DNA of 64,000 bases from an uncultured Halomonas sp. (GCF_947500835.1 NZ_CANMTQ010000001.1:186001-250000); one strand, 5' to 3'. Counted from the first letter of the stretch, positions 47,623 through 57,992 are shown. Program-made: numbers and translations. The notes: generated by a model from the letters alone, not told the origin.

Positions 47623-48402
47623 TTACGCTTCTCCTTGTGTATTGTCATGGAAACGAGCGAGGTACTCGGCAAAGCCCGCTTCGCTGAGCCAGAACTGCAG
47701 CATGTTGGTAACACCACGGCTAGTCAGGGTAGCACCGGATAGCGCGTCTGCCTCGTATTCGGAGTCGGCGCCGCCCTTCACCAGGCGAATTTCCGGCTGC
47801 ATTTCACTATCGCTGTAGTCATAGATTTTCTTACCGTCCCACTGCGCTTTCCAACGAGGGTTATCCACCTCGCCACCAAGCCCAGGGGTTTCCGCGTGAT
47901 CATAGTAGGACAGGCCAAGGATGGTGTTGCCATCGCCCTTGAGCGCGAGGAAGCCGCGCATCAACCCCCACAGTCCCTGGCCGCGAATCGGCAGAATGAT
48001 CTCATTGGGATTCTCGGCGTCCCCTACCAGATAGACCGTGGAAAATTTCTCCTGGCGAATGAGCCCAGCCGGATCATCGCCGGACAGGGTTCGAGAGGTT
48101 GCCGGGTCCTTGGAGGCATCGAACTGGTTGAAGGTCTCCGGATCGAGATCTTCGGAGTACTCCCCGGTCTCGAGATTGATCACTCGCGAAGTGATCTTTT
48201 CCTTGAACACCTCGTTGACATCGACTCCCGGTTCATAGAGCCCGGCAACCTGTAGAATGTTGCTCTTGCGGTCGAGTTCCTGATTCAACTGCTGAGTCGG
48301 GCGTAATGCCACCGCAGCGGTCGAGACGATGACGGAGCAGACGATACACAACGCCAGGGCGACCCCCAGCGTTTTCTTGATTGAATTGTTGCTGGCTGCC
48401 AT
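47623..48402 (-). CDS. nqrC: Na+-translocating NADH:quinone reductase subunit C
   Basis: 259 aa with one N-terminal membrane helix and a periplasmic FMN domain. The flavinylation motif SGAT is at 222-225 ([15 protein letters not shown]), with FMN expected on Thr225, the ApbE target. Its ATG overlaps the nqrB stop by one base (TGATG). Confidence 0.97.
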   Translation of the reverse strand: MAASNNSIKKTLGVALALCIVCSVIVSTAAVALRPTQQLNQELDRKSNILQVAGLYEPGVDVNEVFKEKITSRVINLETGEYSEDLDPETFNQFDASKDPATSRTLSGDDPAGLIRQEKFSTVYLVGDAENPNEIILPIRGQGLWGLMRGFLALKGDGNTILGLSYYDHAETPGLGGEVDNPRWKAQWDGKKIYDYSDSEMQPEIRLVKGGADSEYEADALSGATLTSRGVTNMLQFWLSEAGFAEYLARFHDNTQGEA

Positions 48403-49637
48403 CAGGCGATCTCCTCGGTAGTCGGCGTAAAGGATTTCTCACGCTTCTGGCGACGCTTGATGTTGGCTTGTACGACGAAGTGATCGATCAAGGGTGCAAA
48501 CAGGTTAGCGAACAGAATTGCCAGCATGATGCCCTCTGGGAATGCCGGATTGACGACGCGGATAAGCACCGTCATCACCCCGATCAAGGCGCCGAAGATC
48601 AGCTTGCCGGGATTGGTCATTGAGGCCGAGACCGGATCGGTGGCCATGAACACCAGACCGAAAGCGAAACCGCCTACCACCAGGTGCCAGTACCAAGGCA
48701 TGGCGAACATCGAGTTGGTGTCGGAACCGATGAGATTGAGCAACAGCGACATTCCCACCATGCCAAGGAAGACCCCCAGCATGATGCGCCAGGAAGCGAT
48801 TCGGGTCAGCAGCAGCACCGCAGCCCCCAGCAGAATCGCCAGGGTGGACACCTCACCTACCGAGCCGGGCACAAAGCCCAGGAACGCATCCATCCAGCTG
48901 TATTGTTCGGTCATGCCAGGCATACCGTCGGTAACGACCATTGAAAGCGCGGTCGCGCCAGTGTAACCGTCAGCGGCTACCCATACCGCATCACCGGAGA
49001 TCTGCGCCGGATAGGCAAAATAGAGAAACGCACGACCCGTCAGCGCCGGATTGAGGAAGTTCTTGCCGGTACCGCCGAAAATTTCCTTACCGATCACGAT
49101 ACCGAAGGTGATACCCAACGCCACCTGCCACAGCGGGATGGTCGCTGGAAGGATCAAGGCATAAAGCACGGAGGAAACGAAGAAACCCTCGTTGATCTCA
49201 TGGCCGCGCTTGACCGCGAACAGTACTTCCCAGAAACCGCCCACTACGAAGGTCACCAGGTAGATAGGCAGAAAGTAGGATGCGCCAAGCACGAAATTGG
49301 CCCAGATGCTGCCGGGCTCATGACCACTGGTCAGCGCCATGGTCACCGCTTCGCGCCATCCTCCCAGAGCACCATAGCCATCGGCGATCGCCATGTTGGC
49401 TTGCAGGCCGGCGTTGTACATACCAAAGAACATCGCCGGGAAGGTACACATCCACACGGTGATCATGATGCGCTTCAGATCGATACCATCGCGCACATGG
49501 GCCGTCCCTTTGGTGACGTCCGGCGGCGAATAGAAAATGGTGTCTACAGCTTCGTAGAGCGCATAGAACTTCTCGTAGCGGCCACCTTTATGGAAATGGG
49601 GCTCGAGATTGTCGAGTGATTTGCGGATACCCATCAT
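48402..49637 (-). CDS. nqrB: Na+-translocating NADH:quinone reductase subunit B
   Basis: NqrB is the main sodium-path membrane subunit carrying covalent FMN and riboflavin. The start [10 protein letters not shown] at 49637 (or the next Met) gives 411 aa; the frame upstream is nqrA read out of phase. The flavinylation motif TGAT lies at about 226-229 ([11 protein letters not shown]). [20 protein letters not shown] and [12 protein letters not shown] are conserved. GAGG lies 9 nt before the start, inside the end of nqrA. Confidence 0.97.
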   Translation of the reverse strand: MMGIRKSLDNLEPHFHKGGRYEKFYALYEAVDTIFYSPPDVTKGTAHVRDGIDLKRIMITVWMCTFPAMFFGMYNAGLQANMAIADGYGALGGWREAVTMALTSGHEPGSIWANFVLGASYFLPIYLVTFVVGGFWEVLFAVKRGHEINEGFFVSSVLYALILPATIPLWQVALGITFGIVIGKEIFGGTGKNFLNPALTGRAFLYFAYPAQISGDAVWVAADGYTGATALSMVVTDGMPGMTEQYSWMDAFLGFVPGSVGEVSTLAILLGAAVLLLTRIASWRIMLGVFLGMVGMSLLLNLIGSDTNSMFAMPWYWHLVVGGFAFGLVFMATDPVSASMTNPGKLIFGALIGVMTVLIRVVNPAFPEGIMLAILFANLFAPLIDHFVVQANIKRRQKREKSFTPTTEEIA

Positions 49638-49641
49638 CGAA

Positions 49642-50991
49642 TTAGGCCTCTTTCTCGATCGTGGTGAGATTGTCGCGCAGGATAGGGCCATACTCGTACT
49701 TGCCAGGACAGACGTACGTGCACAGCGCCAGATCCTCTTCATCCAGTTCGAGGCAACCGAGCTGCATGGCGTCTTCGATATCACCGACGATCAGCGAGCG
49801 CAGTAGCTGAGTCGGAAGAATATCCAGTGGCATGACCTTCTCGTAGGCACCAATAGGTACCATGGCACGCTCGGAACCGTTGGTCGAGGTGTCCGGCGCA
49901 TACTTGGGTAGCCCCAAGAACTGAGAGATGTAGATTCCCATGATGGAGTGTCGATTACGCCCTGGGGACAGCCAGCCCATGAAGGAACGCTTGTTGTTCT
50001 CTTCGAGCAGCGAGAACTGGGAATGAAAACGCCCCAGGAACCGGCGCGATCCTTCTGCCGTAAAGCCACCAAACACCGAACCGGAAATCACACGAGTCTC
50101 TTCAGGTTCGATGATCTCGTTCTCGAGTAGTTCCGCACTGCTGGCCCCTACCCGAGTCCGAAGTAGCCGTGGTTGCTGGGCTCGAGGCCCACCCACTGCG
50201 ACTATCCGCCGCAGATCCAGACGCCCTTCGGTGAACAATGTGCCAATCGCCATGACGTCCTGATAACCGATGTACCAGACCTGACGCTTCAACCCCACCG
50301 GAGACAGAAAGTGAATATGGGTACCCGGCAACCCCGCCGGGTGGAGGCCGGCAAAGGTCTCGACCTGAACGCCATCCACATCGCCACCAGGTAAATCGAC
50401 ATCCGGCCCCTGGCACAGATACACCTTGCCCGGCGTCAGATGCTTGAGCACCTTGAGACCATTGGCAAAGGCCTGGGGATTCTCGTTGATGATGACCGCA
50501 GGATCCGCGGACAGCGGATGTGTATCGATGGCAGTGACGAATATATCCGCCGGTACCGCCTCGAGTTCAGGGGTACGAGAGAAGGGGCGCGTGCGCAGCG
50601 CTGTCCAGAGCCCGGACTCGACCAGTTGATCCACTACCACTTGGCGCTCGAGGGCGGCCAGAGCATCGGCACCATACGCCTTGAACTCGATCGCTTCTTC
50701 ATCATCGTCGAGACGAATCACTACGGACAGCAGCATGCGCCGCTCACCGCGATTGATGGCGACCACCTCTCCAGCGCCAGGCGCGGTGAAGCGTACGCCA
50801 GGGATCTTCTTGTCGGTAAACAGGAGCTGGCCCTGCTTGACCCGGTCGCCTTCCTTGACCTCCATGGTCGGCTTCATGCCGACATAATCAGGCCCGAGAA
50901 TCGCTACATGGCGAACGGGCGTGGCCTCATGGATACGCTGCTCCGGAGCCCCGACGATCGGGAGATCCAGGCCTCGTTTGACTTCGATCAT
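49642..50991 (-). CDS. nqrA: Na+-translocating NADH:quinone reductase subunit A
   Basis: 449 aa peripheral cytoplasmic subunit involved in quinone binding. The N-terminus [20 protein letters not shown] and [21 protein letters not shown] are diagnostic. It is the first gene of nqrABCDEF-apbE-nqrM. The ribosome site is weak (GGGCGAG), and about 290 bp of non-coding DNA with hairpins precede it. Confidence 0.97.
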   Translation of the reverse strand: MIEVKRGLDLPIVGAPEQRIHEATPVRHVAILGPDYVGMKPTMEVKEGDRVKQGQLLFTDKKIPGVRFTAPGAGEVVAINRGERRMLLSVVIRLDDDEEAIEFKAYGADALAALERQVVVDQLVESGLWTALRTRPFSRTPELEAVPADIFVTAIDTHPLSADPAVIINENPQAFANGLKVLKHLTPGKVYLCQGPDVDLPGGDVDGVQVETFAGLHPAGLPGTHIHFLSPVGLKRQVWYIGYQDVMAIGTLFTEGRLDLRRIVAVGGPRAQQPRLLRTRVGASSAELLENEIIEPEETRVISGSVFGGFTAEGSRRFLGRFHSQFSLLEENNKRSFMGWLSPGRNRHSIMGIYISQFLGLPKYAPDTSTNGSERAMVPIGAYEKVMPLDILPTQLLRSLIVGDIEDAMQLGCLELDEEDLALCTYVCPGKYEYGPILRDNLTTIEKEA

Positions 50992-51080
50992 AGTCTCGCC
51001 CAGTTATCTGTTCTGATAGTAGAAATAACAATAAATACAGCGAGCATCGGCTCCAGCCTGCGGTCATATCATGCCGTATC

Positions 51081-51113
51081 CCACCTGAAATAATTAGGTG
51101 GCTTCGTTTTTTT
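51081..51113 (+). terminator. hairpin with T-run in the nqr leader region (plus-strand orientation)
   Basis: CCACCT / AGGTGG with a 9-nt A+T-rich loop, then CTTCG and seven T. It would terminate plus-strand transcription, yet no plus-strand gene lies upstream. On the minus strand it falls in the nqrA leader. It may be the 3' end of a small RNA or a leader structure. The rest of 50992-51285 shows only one more hairpin (51136-51157). Confidence 0.45.
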
Positions 51114-51175
51114 CTTATCAGAGGGTTGTCTTGGACGGTTCGCGATCAAACGAACCGCAGCAAAAAGTCGCCATC

Positions 51176-51181
51176 ATTATA
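51176..51181 (-). promoter_or_regulatory. candidate -10 element for the nqr operon
   Basis: On the minus strand this reads TATAAT exactly, about 185 bp before the nqrA start, with no convincing TTGACA at the usual distance. If used, the transcript would have a leader of about 175 nt containing the hairpins at 51136-51157 and 51081-51101. Confidence 0.35.
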
Positions 51182-51252
51182 AAGAGGCACGGTTAGAAAG
51201 ACCACATGATCAAAGGTCGGGTTTGACGGATAGAACGGGGTCTAAACAACCG

Positions 51253-51275
51253 ATCGCCCCCAGGAAGGGGGCGAT
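51253..51275. terminator. GC-rich hairpin after gap
   Basis: ATCGCCCCC / GGGGGCGAT with a 5-nt loop, ten bases past the GAPDH stop. On the minus strand it is followed by a mixed T-rich stretch rather than a clean T-run. Confidence 0.65.
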
Positions 51276-51285
51276 GGAAAGGCAC

Positions 51286-52740
51286 TTAGTCGCGGGCGAC
51301 CGGCAGGTATTTGAAACGAACATTGGACATGTACTGCAAAAGCCGCACGACCTGGCAGCTGTAACCGAACTCATTGTCGTACCAGACATACAGCACCGCG
51401 TTGGTATCGTCGACGATGGTCGCCTTGGCGTCCACGATGCCCGCATGACGATTGCCGACAAAGTCCGAGGAGACGATCTCCGGGGAGTCGACATAATCGA
51501 TCTGCTTGTGCATCGGCGAATGCACCGCCATCTGACGCAGATAATCGTTGACGCTGTTGGTATCGGCGCTCTTCTCCAGGTTGAGATTTAGAATTGCCAT
51601 GGAGACGTTGGGTGTCGGCACGCGAATGGCATTGCCTGTCAGCTTGTTGGAAAGCTCGGGTAGCGCCTTGGCCACTGCCTTGGCAGCGCCGGTCTCGGTA
51701 AGCACCATGTTCAGCGGTGCGCTACGGCCACGACGATCGCCCTTGTGGTAGTTATCGATCAGATTCTGATCGTTGGTGTAAGAGTGCACCGTCTCCACGT
51801 GGCCATGCTTGATGCCGTACTCGTCATTGATGGCCTTGAGTACCGGCACGATGGCGTTGGTGGTACAGGAGGCAGCGGAAATGATGCGCTCGCCGTCATC
51901 GATATCGCGGTGATTGATGCCATAGACGACGTTCTTGAGATTGCCCTTGCCTGGCGCCGTGAGCAGCACCTTGGCCACACCCTTGCACTGCAGGTGCTGG
52001 GAAAGTCCCTCTTCGTCCCGCCACTTGCCGGTATTGTCGACGACGATGGCATTGTTGATGCCATAGGCGGTGTAATCGATTTCCGTAGGGGAATTGGCGT
52101 GAATGACCTTGATGTAGTTGCCGTTGGCGATCAAGGCACTGTTTTCCTGATCGACGCTGATCGATCCACCGAAAGGACCATGCACCGAGTCGCGACGCAG
52201 AAGACTTGCACGCTTCTCGAGGTCGTCACCGGAACCGCGCACGACGATGGCGCGAAGACGCAGCAGGTTACCGCCGCCGGCCTTCTCGATCAGGATGCGC
52301 GCCAGAATGCGGCCGATACGTCCGAAACCGTACAGCACCACATCCTTGGGCTCGCCCCCCATGCCGTTGGCGCTATGCCCCCCGACGATGTCAGAAAGCT
52401 CTTCTTTCAGATACGCTTCAACGTCATCACGACCGCTATTCTTGAAGGCGACCGCCAATCGACCCAGGTCGATGTGCGCCGGCGCCAGATCAAGTTCCGT
52501 CATCGTCTTGACCAGGGGGAAGGTATCGCGAATGGAAAGCTCGGTTCCTTCGACCCGCTTCACATAGCGGTGATTCTTGATGATGCGCAGAACCGAGCGA
52601 TTGATCAGTGAACGGCCGTAGAGCGATGGCACGACGTTATACTTGCGATAGAGCTTGCCAAGCAGCGGAATCATCTCTTCTGCAAGCGCTTCATTGTCTT
52701 GCCATTCCTGGAAATAATTATCGAGCTTTTCCTGACTCAC
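51286..52740 (-). CDS. gap: glyceraldehyde-3-phosphate dehydrogenase, long form with N-terminal extension
   Basis: 484 aa from a GTG start at 52740 with GAGG 9-10 nt upstream. A helical N-terminal extension of about 130 residues precedes the NAD-binding GFGRIGR at 138-144, which normally lies near residue 10. The catalytic Cys is 292 in SAASCTTNAIVP, followed by the partner His region (VETVHSYTNDQ) and the C-terminal WYDNEFGYS. A similarly long enzyme sits beside mfd in Pseudomonas, as I recall, and is distinct from the glycolytic Gap. Cofactor choice and direction (gluconeogenic or not) are unknown. Confidence 0.93.
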   Translation of the reverse strand: MSQEKLDNYFQEWQDNEALAEEMIPLLGKLYRKYNVVPSLYGRSLINRSVLRIIKNHRYVKRVEGTELSIRDTFPLVKTMTELDLAPAHIDLGRLAVAFKNSGRDDVEAYLKEELSDIVGGHSANGMGGEPKDVVLYGFGRIGRILARILIEKAGGGNLLRLRAIVVRGSGDDLEKRASLLRRDSVHGPFGGSISVDQENSALIANGNYIKVIHANSPTEIDYTAYGINNAIVVDNTGKWRDEEGLSQHLQCKGVAKVLLTAPGKGNLKNVVYGINHRDIDDGERIISAASCTTNAIVPVLKAINDEYGIKHGHVETVHSYTNDQNLIDNYHKGDRRGRSAPLNMVLTETGAAKAVAKALPELSNKLTGNAIRVPTPNVSMAILNLNLEKSADTNSVNDYLRQMAVHSPMHKQIDYVDSPEIVSSDFVGNRHAGIVDAKATIVDDTNAVLYVWYDNEFGYSCQVVRLLQYMSNVRFKYLPVARD

Positions 52741-52829
52741 GGGGTCTTACCTCACTGATGCATGAATAAATTGACGCTCATTATCCTTATCCCTGGGGGA
52801 TGACCGCAATCGCTGTATGGTCGCAGGTG

Positions 52830-52846
52830 CTGTAGGCCCACTACAG
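52830..52846. promoter_or_regulatory. candidate HexR-type operator between gap and mfd
   Basis: CTGTAGGCCCACTACAG is a 17-bp palindrome (6-bp arms, 5-nt centre), about 90 bp before the gap start and 118 bp before mfd. Its TGTAG...CTACA arms fit the outer positions of the HexR consensus (TGTARTnnnAYTACA) but not the A/T-rich centre. HexR controls gap genes in several gammaproteobacteria; the link here is inference. Confidence 0.4.
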
Positions 52847-52963
52847 AAACCGGGATTTGACTACAAGCGTTAATTAGCGCAAGGGCGCTTCAGCGCTTTC
52901 TCGTTATCGCGTCAAGACTGTTATCATCCTACTCACTCTCAATGCTTTGCGTTCAAATCGTCG

Positions 52964-55900
52964 ATGCCGAATTTTTCTCCATTAGCGCCACCCCAACCCG
53001 CCGGATCACGCGAAACCCTCTATTGGCAAGCTCCTGAAGGCTGCGCCACCGCCCTGGCCTTGGCCCGGCTGGCAGATAGCGCACCGCTTCTGGTAATTAC
53101 CCGGGACACCGCCGCAGTGCAGCGTCTGGAAAGCGCCCTGCGTTTTTTTGCCAATGTGCCGGTACTGCCCTTCCCCGACTGGGAAACGCTGCCCTACGAC
53201 AGCTTCTCGCCTCACCAGGACATCGTCTCCGAGCGCCTGCGCACCCTGCGCCGGCTTCAGGAAGCCCGTGATGGCATCGTGCTGGTGCCGATCAACACCT
53301 TGATGCAGCGCTTGCCGCCGAGCGACTACATCGCCGGGCGGGTGCTGACCTTGAACGTCGGCATGACCATCGACCGCGAAGGCTTTCGCGAAAAGCTTTC
53401 GCGCGCGGGCTATCGCGCCGTGGAAACCGTCTACGAGCCCGGTGAATACGCCCTGCGCGGCGCCCTGATCGATCTGTATCCCATGGGCAGCACGGCTCCG
53501 CTGCGCATCGATCTGTTCGATGAGGAGATCGACACCCTGCGCTATTTCGACCCGGATACCCAGCGCAGTGGCGACAAGGTCGAAGGGGTCGAGCTGCTGC
53601 CGGCCCATGAATATTCCCTGTCCCGCTCCGCCATTGCCTGCTTCCGGGAGGGGTTCGAGACGCTGTTCGACGTCGATCCGCGCCAGTGCCCGCTTTACAA
53701 CGATGCCCTGAAAGGCATTCCCGCACCGGGGCTTGAGCAGTACCTGCCGCTGTTTTTCGAGGAAACCGCGAGTCTGTTCGATCATCTGACCGAAGGCACC
53801 CAGGTGGCCCTGCTGCCCGGCGTGTTCGAAGCGGCAGAGCATCACTGGGCAGCCATTCAGAGCCGCTATGAAAACCTGGGAGTCGATCCCACGCGGCCCC
53901 TATTGCCGCCGGCCCGGGCATTCATTCCGGTACCGGACGTGTTTGCGGCAATCAAGGCCAAGCCTCGTGTCGCACTGGTCACGGAAGACGAACATGCCCA
54001 TGCCCATCGCCCCTTGACCCAAGCCCCGCCACGGGTCGCCATCAACGCCCGAGCCCAGAAACCCCTGGCCACCCTCGAGGAATTTCTATCCTCTCACCGC
54101 GAGACCCGAGTGCTGTTTGTCGCCGAGTCCCGCGGCCGCCGGGAAGCCCTGGAAGAAACCCTTGGCGTGTTGCAGCTGGAATTGCCGCATGTCGACGGTT
54201 GGCAGGAATTTCTGGACAGTGACGCGCCGCTTGCCATCACTGAAAGCGAGCTCGATGAAGGCTTATGGCTTGCGGACCCTGCCCTTGTCATCGTGACGGA
54301 AACCGAGCTGTTCGGTGAAGTGGTGCGCCAGACCCGACGTCGCGAGAAAGCCACGGACGACAACGAACTGGCGGTACGTCATCTTTCCGAGCTTCGCGTG
54401 GGCGCCCCGGTGGTGCATCAAACCCATGGCGTGGGTCGCTATCAAGGGCTTGAAGCGATCGAGGCAGGCGGCCAGGCGGCGGAGTTCGTGGCGCTGGAAT
54501 ACGCCAATGGCGCCAAGCTCTATGTGCCGGTGGACAACTTGCATCTCATCTCTCGCTACGCCGGCGCCTCCGATGAGCTAGCGCCCCTGCACAAGCTGGG
54601 CTCGGACACCTGGGACAAGGCCAAGAAGAAAGCCGCAGAGAAGATCCGCGATACCGCCGCGGAGCTGCTCGATGTCTATGCTCGCCGCGAGGCTCGGGAA
54701 GGCTTTGCCTGCGCGGAACCCGGCGAAGAGTATCAGCGCTTCGCCGCCAGCTTTCCGTTTGAAGAGACGCCGGATCAACGCGCCGCCATTCACGCCGTGA
54801 TCGGCGACATGATGGCGCCCCGTCCCATGGACCGGGTGGTCTGCGGCGATGTCGGGTTTGGCAAGACCGAAGTCGCCATGCGTGCTGCTTTCCTGGCGGT
54901 ACACTCCGAGCGCCAGGTAGTGGTGCTGGTGCCCACTACCCTGCTGGCTCAGCAGCATTTCGACAACTTCCGCGACCGTTTCGCCGATACCGCCATACAG
55001 ATCGAACTGATCTCGCGCTTTACCGGCGGCAAGGGCCAGGCCGAGTCCCTCAAACGCATCGAGGATGGGCGCGCCGATATCGTCATCGGCACCCACAAAC
55101 TGCTGTCGAAGTCGATGAAGTTTCCCAACATGGGGCTCCTCATCATTGATGAGGAGCATCGCTTTGGGGTTGCACAAAAGGAGCGCTTGAAGAGCCTGCG
55201 CGCCGAGGTGGACATTCTTACCCTGACCGCCACCCCGATTCCGCGCACCCTGAACATGGCCATGAGCGGCATGCGGGATCTGTCGATCATCGCCACCCCA
55301 CCAGCCCGGCGCCTGTCGGTAAAAACCTTCGTGCAACAGCGCAACGAACCCATCATCAAGGAAGCAATTTTGCGGGAGATCCTGCGGGGCGGTCAGGTCT
55401 ACTTCCTGCACAACGAGGTCAAGACCATCGAGCAGGCGGCCCAGAAGGTGCGGGACATGGTGCCGGACGCCCGGGTCGCGGTGGCCCACGGCCAACTGCC
55501 GGAGCGCTCTCTAGAGCGCATCATGTCGGAGTTCTACCACAAGCGCTTCAACGTGCTGGTGTGCTCGACGATCATCGAGACCGGCATCGACGTGCCCAGT
55601 GCCAATACTATCCTCATCGAACGTGCCGACAAGTTCGGCCTGGCCCAGCTTCATCAGCTGCGCGGGCGCGTGGGCAGGAGCCATCACCAGGCCTACGCTT
55701 ATCTGCTGACCCCGCCGCCCAAGGCAATCACCAAGGACGCGCTCAAACGACTCGAAGCCATCAGCCAGGCGGAAGACCTGGGGGCCGGCTTCACCCTGGC
55801 CAGTCATGACATGGAAATTCGTGGCGCCGGCGAACTGCTTGGCGACGAGCAGAGCGGGCAGATGGAAACCATCGGCTACAGCCTCTACATGCAGATGCTC

Positions 55901-56413
55901 GATCGGGCGGTGAAGGCGATTCGCGCCGGCAAGACCCCCAACATCGAGGCGCCCCTGGACGAAGGTGTGGAGGTCAGCCTCAACCTGCCTGCGTTGATTC
56001 CCGACGATTATTTACACGATGTGCAACAGCGGCTGGTGATGTACAAACGCATCAGCAACGCGGAGAACGAAGCGGATCTCAGAGAGCTGCAGGTCGAGAT
56101 GATCGATCGCTTTGGCCTGCTGCCGGCACCGGTCAAGACGCTGTTTCGCCAGACCCAGCTGCGCCAGCGTGCGGAACGCTTAGGCATTGTGCGCCTGGAG
56201 GCTGGCCCGGAGCGCGGCCGCGTGATTTTTGGCAGCGCCCCAGTGGTGGAGCCGATGACCCTGGTGAATCTGATTCAACGCGATCCGGCGCATTACCGGC
56301 TGGATGGCGCCGATACGCTGCGCTTCGAACTCGAGATGGAAACCCCCGAGGCTCGCCTGCAGGCCATCGATGGACTTCTTGATACGCTGAACCGTAAAGC
56401 GCAGGCAGCCTAA
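52964..56413 (+). CDS. mfd: transcription-repair coupling factor Mfd
   Basis: Mfd removes stalled RNA polymerase and recruits UvrA. 1149 aa, the full family length. An N-terminal UvrB-like region (about 1-350), the RNA-polymerase-interaction domain (VVHQTHGVGRYQGLEAIEAG, about residues 485-504), RecG-type helicase domains with Walker A GDVGFGKTE near 626-634, the DEEH box in LIIDEEHRFG and RGRVGRS, and a C-terminal TRCF domain. It is divergent from gap. No strong ribosome site is seen before the ATG. Confidence 0.97.
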   Translation: MPNFSPLAPPQPAGSRETLYWQAPEGCATALALARLADSAPLLVITRDTAAVQRLESALRFFANVPVLPFPDWETLPYDSFSPHQDIVSERLRTLRRLQEARDGIVLVPINTLMQRLPPSDYIAGRVLTLNVGMTIDREGFREKLSRAGYRAVETVYEPGEYALRGALIDLYPMGSTAPLRIDLFDEEIDTLRYFDPDTQRSGDKVEGVELLPAHEYSLSRSAIACFREGFETLFDVDPRQCPLYNDALKGIPAPGLEQYLPLFFEETASLFDHLTEGTQVALLPGVFEAAEHHWAAIQSRYENLGVDPTRPLLPPARAFIPVPDVFAAIKAKPRVALVTEDEHAHAHRPLTQAPPRVAINARAQKPLATLEEFLSSHRETRVLFVAESRGRREALEETLGVLQLELPHVDGWQEFLDSDAPLAITESELDEGLWLADPALVIVTETELFGEVVRQTRRREKATDDNELAVRHLSELRVGAPVVHQTHGVGRYQGLEAIEAGGQAAEFVALEYANGAKLYVPVDNLHLISRYAGASDELAPLHKLGSDTWDKAKKKAAEKIRDTAAELLDVYARREAREGFACAEPGEEYQRFAASFPFEETPDQRAAIHAVIGDMMAPRPMDRVVCGDVGFGKTEVAMRAAFLAVHSERQVVVLVPTTLLAQQHFDNFRDRFADTAIQIELISRFTGGKGQAESLKRIEDGRADIVIGTHKLLSKSMKFPNMGLLIIDEEHRFGVAQKERLKSLRAEVDILTLTATPIPRTLNMAMSGMRDLSIIATPPARRLSVKTFVQQRNEPIIKEAILREILRGGQVYFLHNEVKTIEQAAQKVRDMVPDARVAVAHGQLPERSLERIMSEFYHKRFNVLVCSTIIETGIDVPSANTILIERADKFGLAQLHQLRGRVGRSHHQAYAYLLTPPPKAITKDALKRLEAISQAEDLGAGFTLASHDMEIRGAGELLGDEQSGQMETIGYSLYMQMLDRAVKAIRAGKTPNIEAPLDEGVEVSLNLPALIPDDYLHDVQQRLVMYKRISNAENEADLRELQVEMIDRFGLLPAPVKTLFRQTQLRQRAERLGIVRLEAGPERGRVIFGSAPVVEPMTLVNLIQRDPAHYRLDGADTLRFELEMETPEARLQAIDGLLDTLNRKAQAA

Positions 56414-56502
56414 AAAAACAACGGCTATCGTCGATCAGACGATCGAAATATACTCAAGATGGCGGCGGCCACTGAGTCTTGGGATTGGAGGGGTCACATA
56501 AT

Positions 56503-57600
56503 ATGCGTTTAATACAGACATCATCTCGAATTGCGCTGGTCTTCAGCCTTCTTGCATTGCCTTCTCTTGTGCTGGCGGCGGAAAACGCCAATACAGAAGC
56601 AGATATCAACAAGGACACGACCCGACAAGCAGGCATCGAACACTATTTGCTATCGGAAAAAAGCGACGTGGTCGGTCAGATGCGAACGATCAAGGCGCGT
56701 CAAGACGACACTCTGATCGACATCGGTCGGCGCTATGGCATCGGCTATGAAGAGATGCGGCGCGCCAACCCGGACGTCAGCGTGTGGCTGCCCGGTGAGG
56801 GCACCGAGGTCGTCATTCCGACTCGTTTCATTCTGCCGCCTGGCCCGCGAGAAGGTGTGGTGGTCAACGTAGCCGAAATGCGGCTCTACTATTACCCGCC
56901 CGTCTCACAAGGCGAGACTCTCGAGGTCGAAACCTACCCGGTAAGCGTCGGCCGCAGGGACTGGAAGACGCCGCTGGGTGAGACCTCGATCACCGCCAAG
57001 GCCAAGGACCCCGCCTGGTATCCGCCTGCCTCGGTCATCAAGGAGCACGCGGAAGATGGCCGCCCGCTGGGTCGCGTCGTTCCCCCCGGTCCCGACAATC
57101 CGCTGGGTCGGCATGTCTTGCGCTTGAACATCCCCAGCTATCTCATCCATGGCACCAATCGCCCGGAGGGGGTCGGGATGCGGGTGACTCATGGCTGCAT
57201 TCGCATGCTGCCCGAGGATATCGAGAGCCTGTTTTCTCGCTTGCCGATAGGGACCAAGGTGCGCCTGATCAACTCCCCCATCAAGATCGGCTGGTCGCAA
57301 AGCGGCATTCTGAGCGTTCAGGCGTACCCTTCTCTGGATGAGAAAGACACCGCTGCACAGCGCATCGATGAAGCCTTTGCAGCGGTGACGAAGGCTGTCG
57401 AAGGCCAGCGCTATCCGGTGGATTTTGCACGGCTGAAACGCGTTGTTGAAAATGCAACCGGCATGACCGAATCACTGGTATTAGTCGAGCCGCCTTTCGA
57501 GATAAAGCGCAGAATCAACGATCCTCTCTTTGATAATCTTGAGCTTCGCGAATCGCTATATAGTCGTCTTGAAATAGGCGCAAAGAAAGACGACGCCTGA
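56503..57600 (+). CDS. L,D-transpeptidase (LysM + YkuD domains)
   Basis: 365 aa from MRLIQTSSRIALVF at 56503 with GGAGG 11 nt upstream. A signal peptide ends near LVLAAE; a LysM-like domain (about 60-105: IKARQDDTLIDIGRRYGIGY) precedes the YkuD domain with HGTNRPEGVGM and the catalytic Cys at about 231 in THGCIRMLPED. This architecture is that of LdtA/B/C-type (YbiS/ErfK/YcfS) enzymes, which attach Braun-type lipoprotein to meso-DAP or make 3-3 crosslinks. The small Lpp-like gene immediately downstream, on the opposite strand, favours the first role. It is convergent with that gene across a palindromic terminator. Confidence 0.9.
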   Translation: MRLIQTSSRIALVFSLLALPSLVLAAENANTEADINKDTTRQAGIEHYLLSEKSDVVGQMRTIKARQDDTLIDIGRRYGIGYEEMRRANPDVSVWLPGEGTEVVIPTRFILPPGPREGVVVNVAEMRLYYYPPVSQGETLEVETYPVSVGRRDWKTPLGETSITAKAKDPAWYPPASVIKEHAEDGRPLGRVVPPGPDNPLGRHVLRLNIPSYLIHGTNRPEGVGMRVTHGCIRMLPEDIESLFSRLPIGTKVRLINSPIKIGWSQSGILSVQAYPSLDEKDTAAQRIDEAFAAVTKAVEGQRYPVDFARLKRVVENATGMTESLVLVEPPFEIKRRINDPLFDNLELRESLYSRLEIGAKKDDA

Positions 57601-57652
57601 ACAGGGCGCCGTTCTTTTTAAAATAGCATTTTCAGTAATTCGTCAGACACAA

Positions 57653-57678
57653 GAAAGCCCTGCCTAGGCAGGGCTTTC
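57653..57678. terminator. 26-bp perfect palindrome, bidirectional terminator
   Basis: GAAAGCCCTGCCT and its complement abut between the convergent transpeptidase and lipoprotein genes. The arms end in TTTC on both strands. Confidence 0.75.
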
Positions 57679-57728
57679 CTGGTGTTATCCACGTCATGGC
57701 ATCTCGATGAGATGTCATGATCGGAGGA

Positions 57729-57992
57729 TCACTTACGCATGGAACGCTCGAACATCCGATCCATTTCCTGCTTGTTTTGCTGGCTCTGCTGCAGAGCCTG
57801 CTGAGCAGTACGCTGAGCCTGCTGAGCGGTGCTCATTGCTTCCTGAGCGATAGTACGAGTTTCCTGGCTCTGCATTTCAGACTGGCTCATCTGACCGCTT
57901 TTCTCTTCGCTAGCATTGGACGAGCAGCCTGCCATGACGGCCAGTGCCAGACCAGCGGCAGCGATCTTAAGCGTAGTGCGAGTATTTTTCAT
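57729..57992 (-). CDS. small Lpp/OprI-like outer-membrane lipoprotein
   Basis: 87-aa precursor with AAGGAG upstream. Signal peptide and lipobox VMAGC give lipidation at Cys23 followed by Ser-Ser, permitting outer-membrane sorting. The mature 65 residues are an Ala/Gln-rich helix (about 40-75) with heptad-like small residues, ending MFERSMRK. The C-terminal Arg-Lys matches Lpp and OprI, where the last Lys is linked to peptidoglycan. Flanking YkuD enzymes support this. Sequence identity to Lpp is low outside these features, so the assignment rests on architecture. Confidence 0.85.
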   Translation of the reverse strand: MKNTRTTLKIAAAGLALAVMAGCSSNASEEKSGQMSQSEMQSQETRTIAQEAMSTAQQAQRTAQQALQQSQQNKQEMDRMFERSMRK

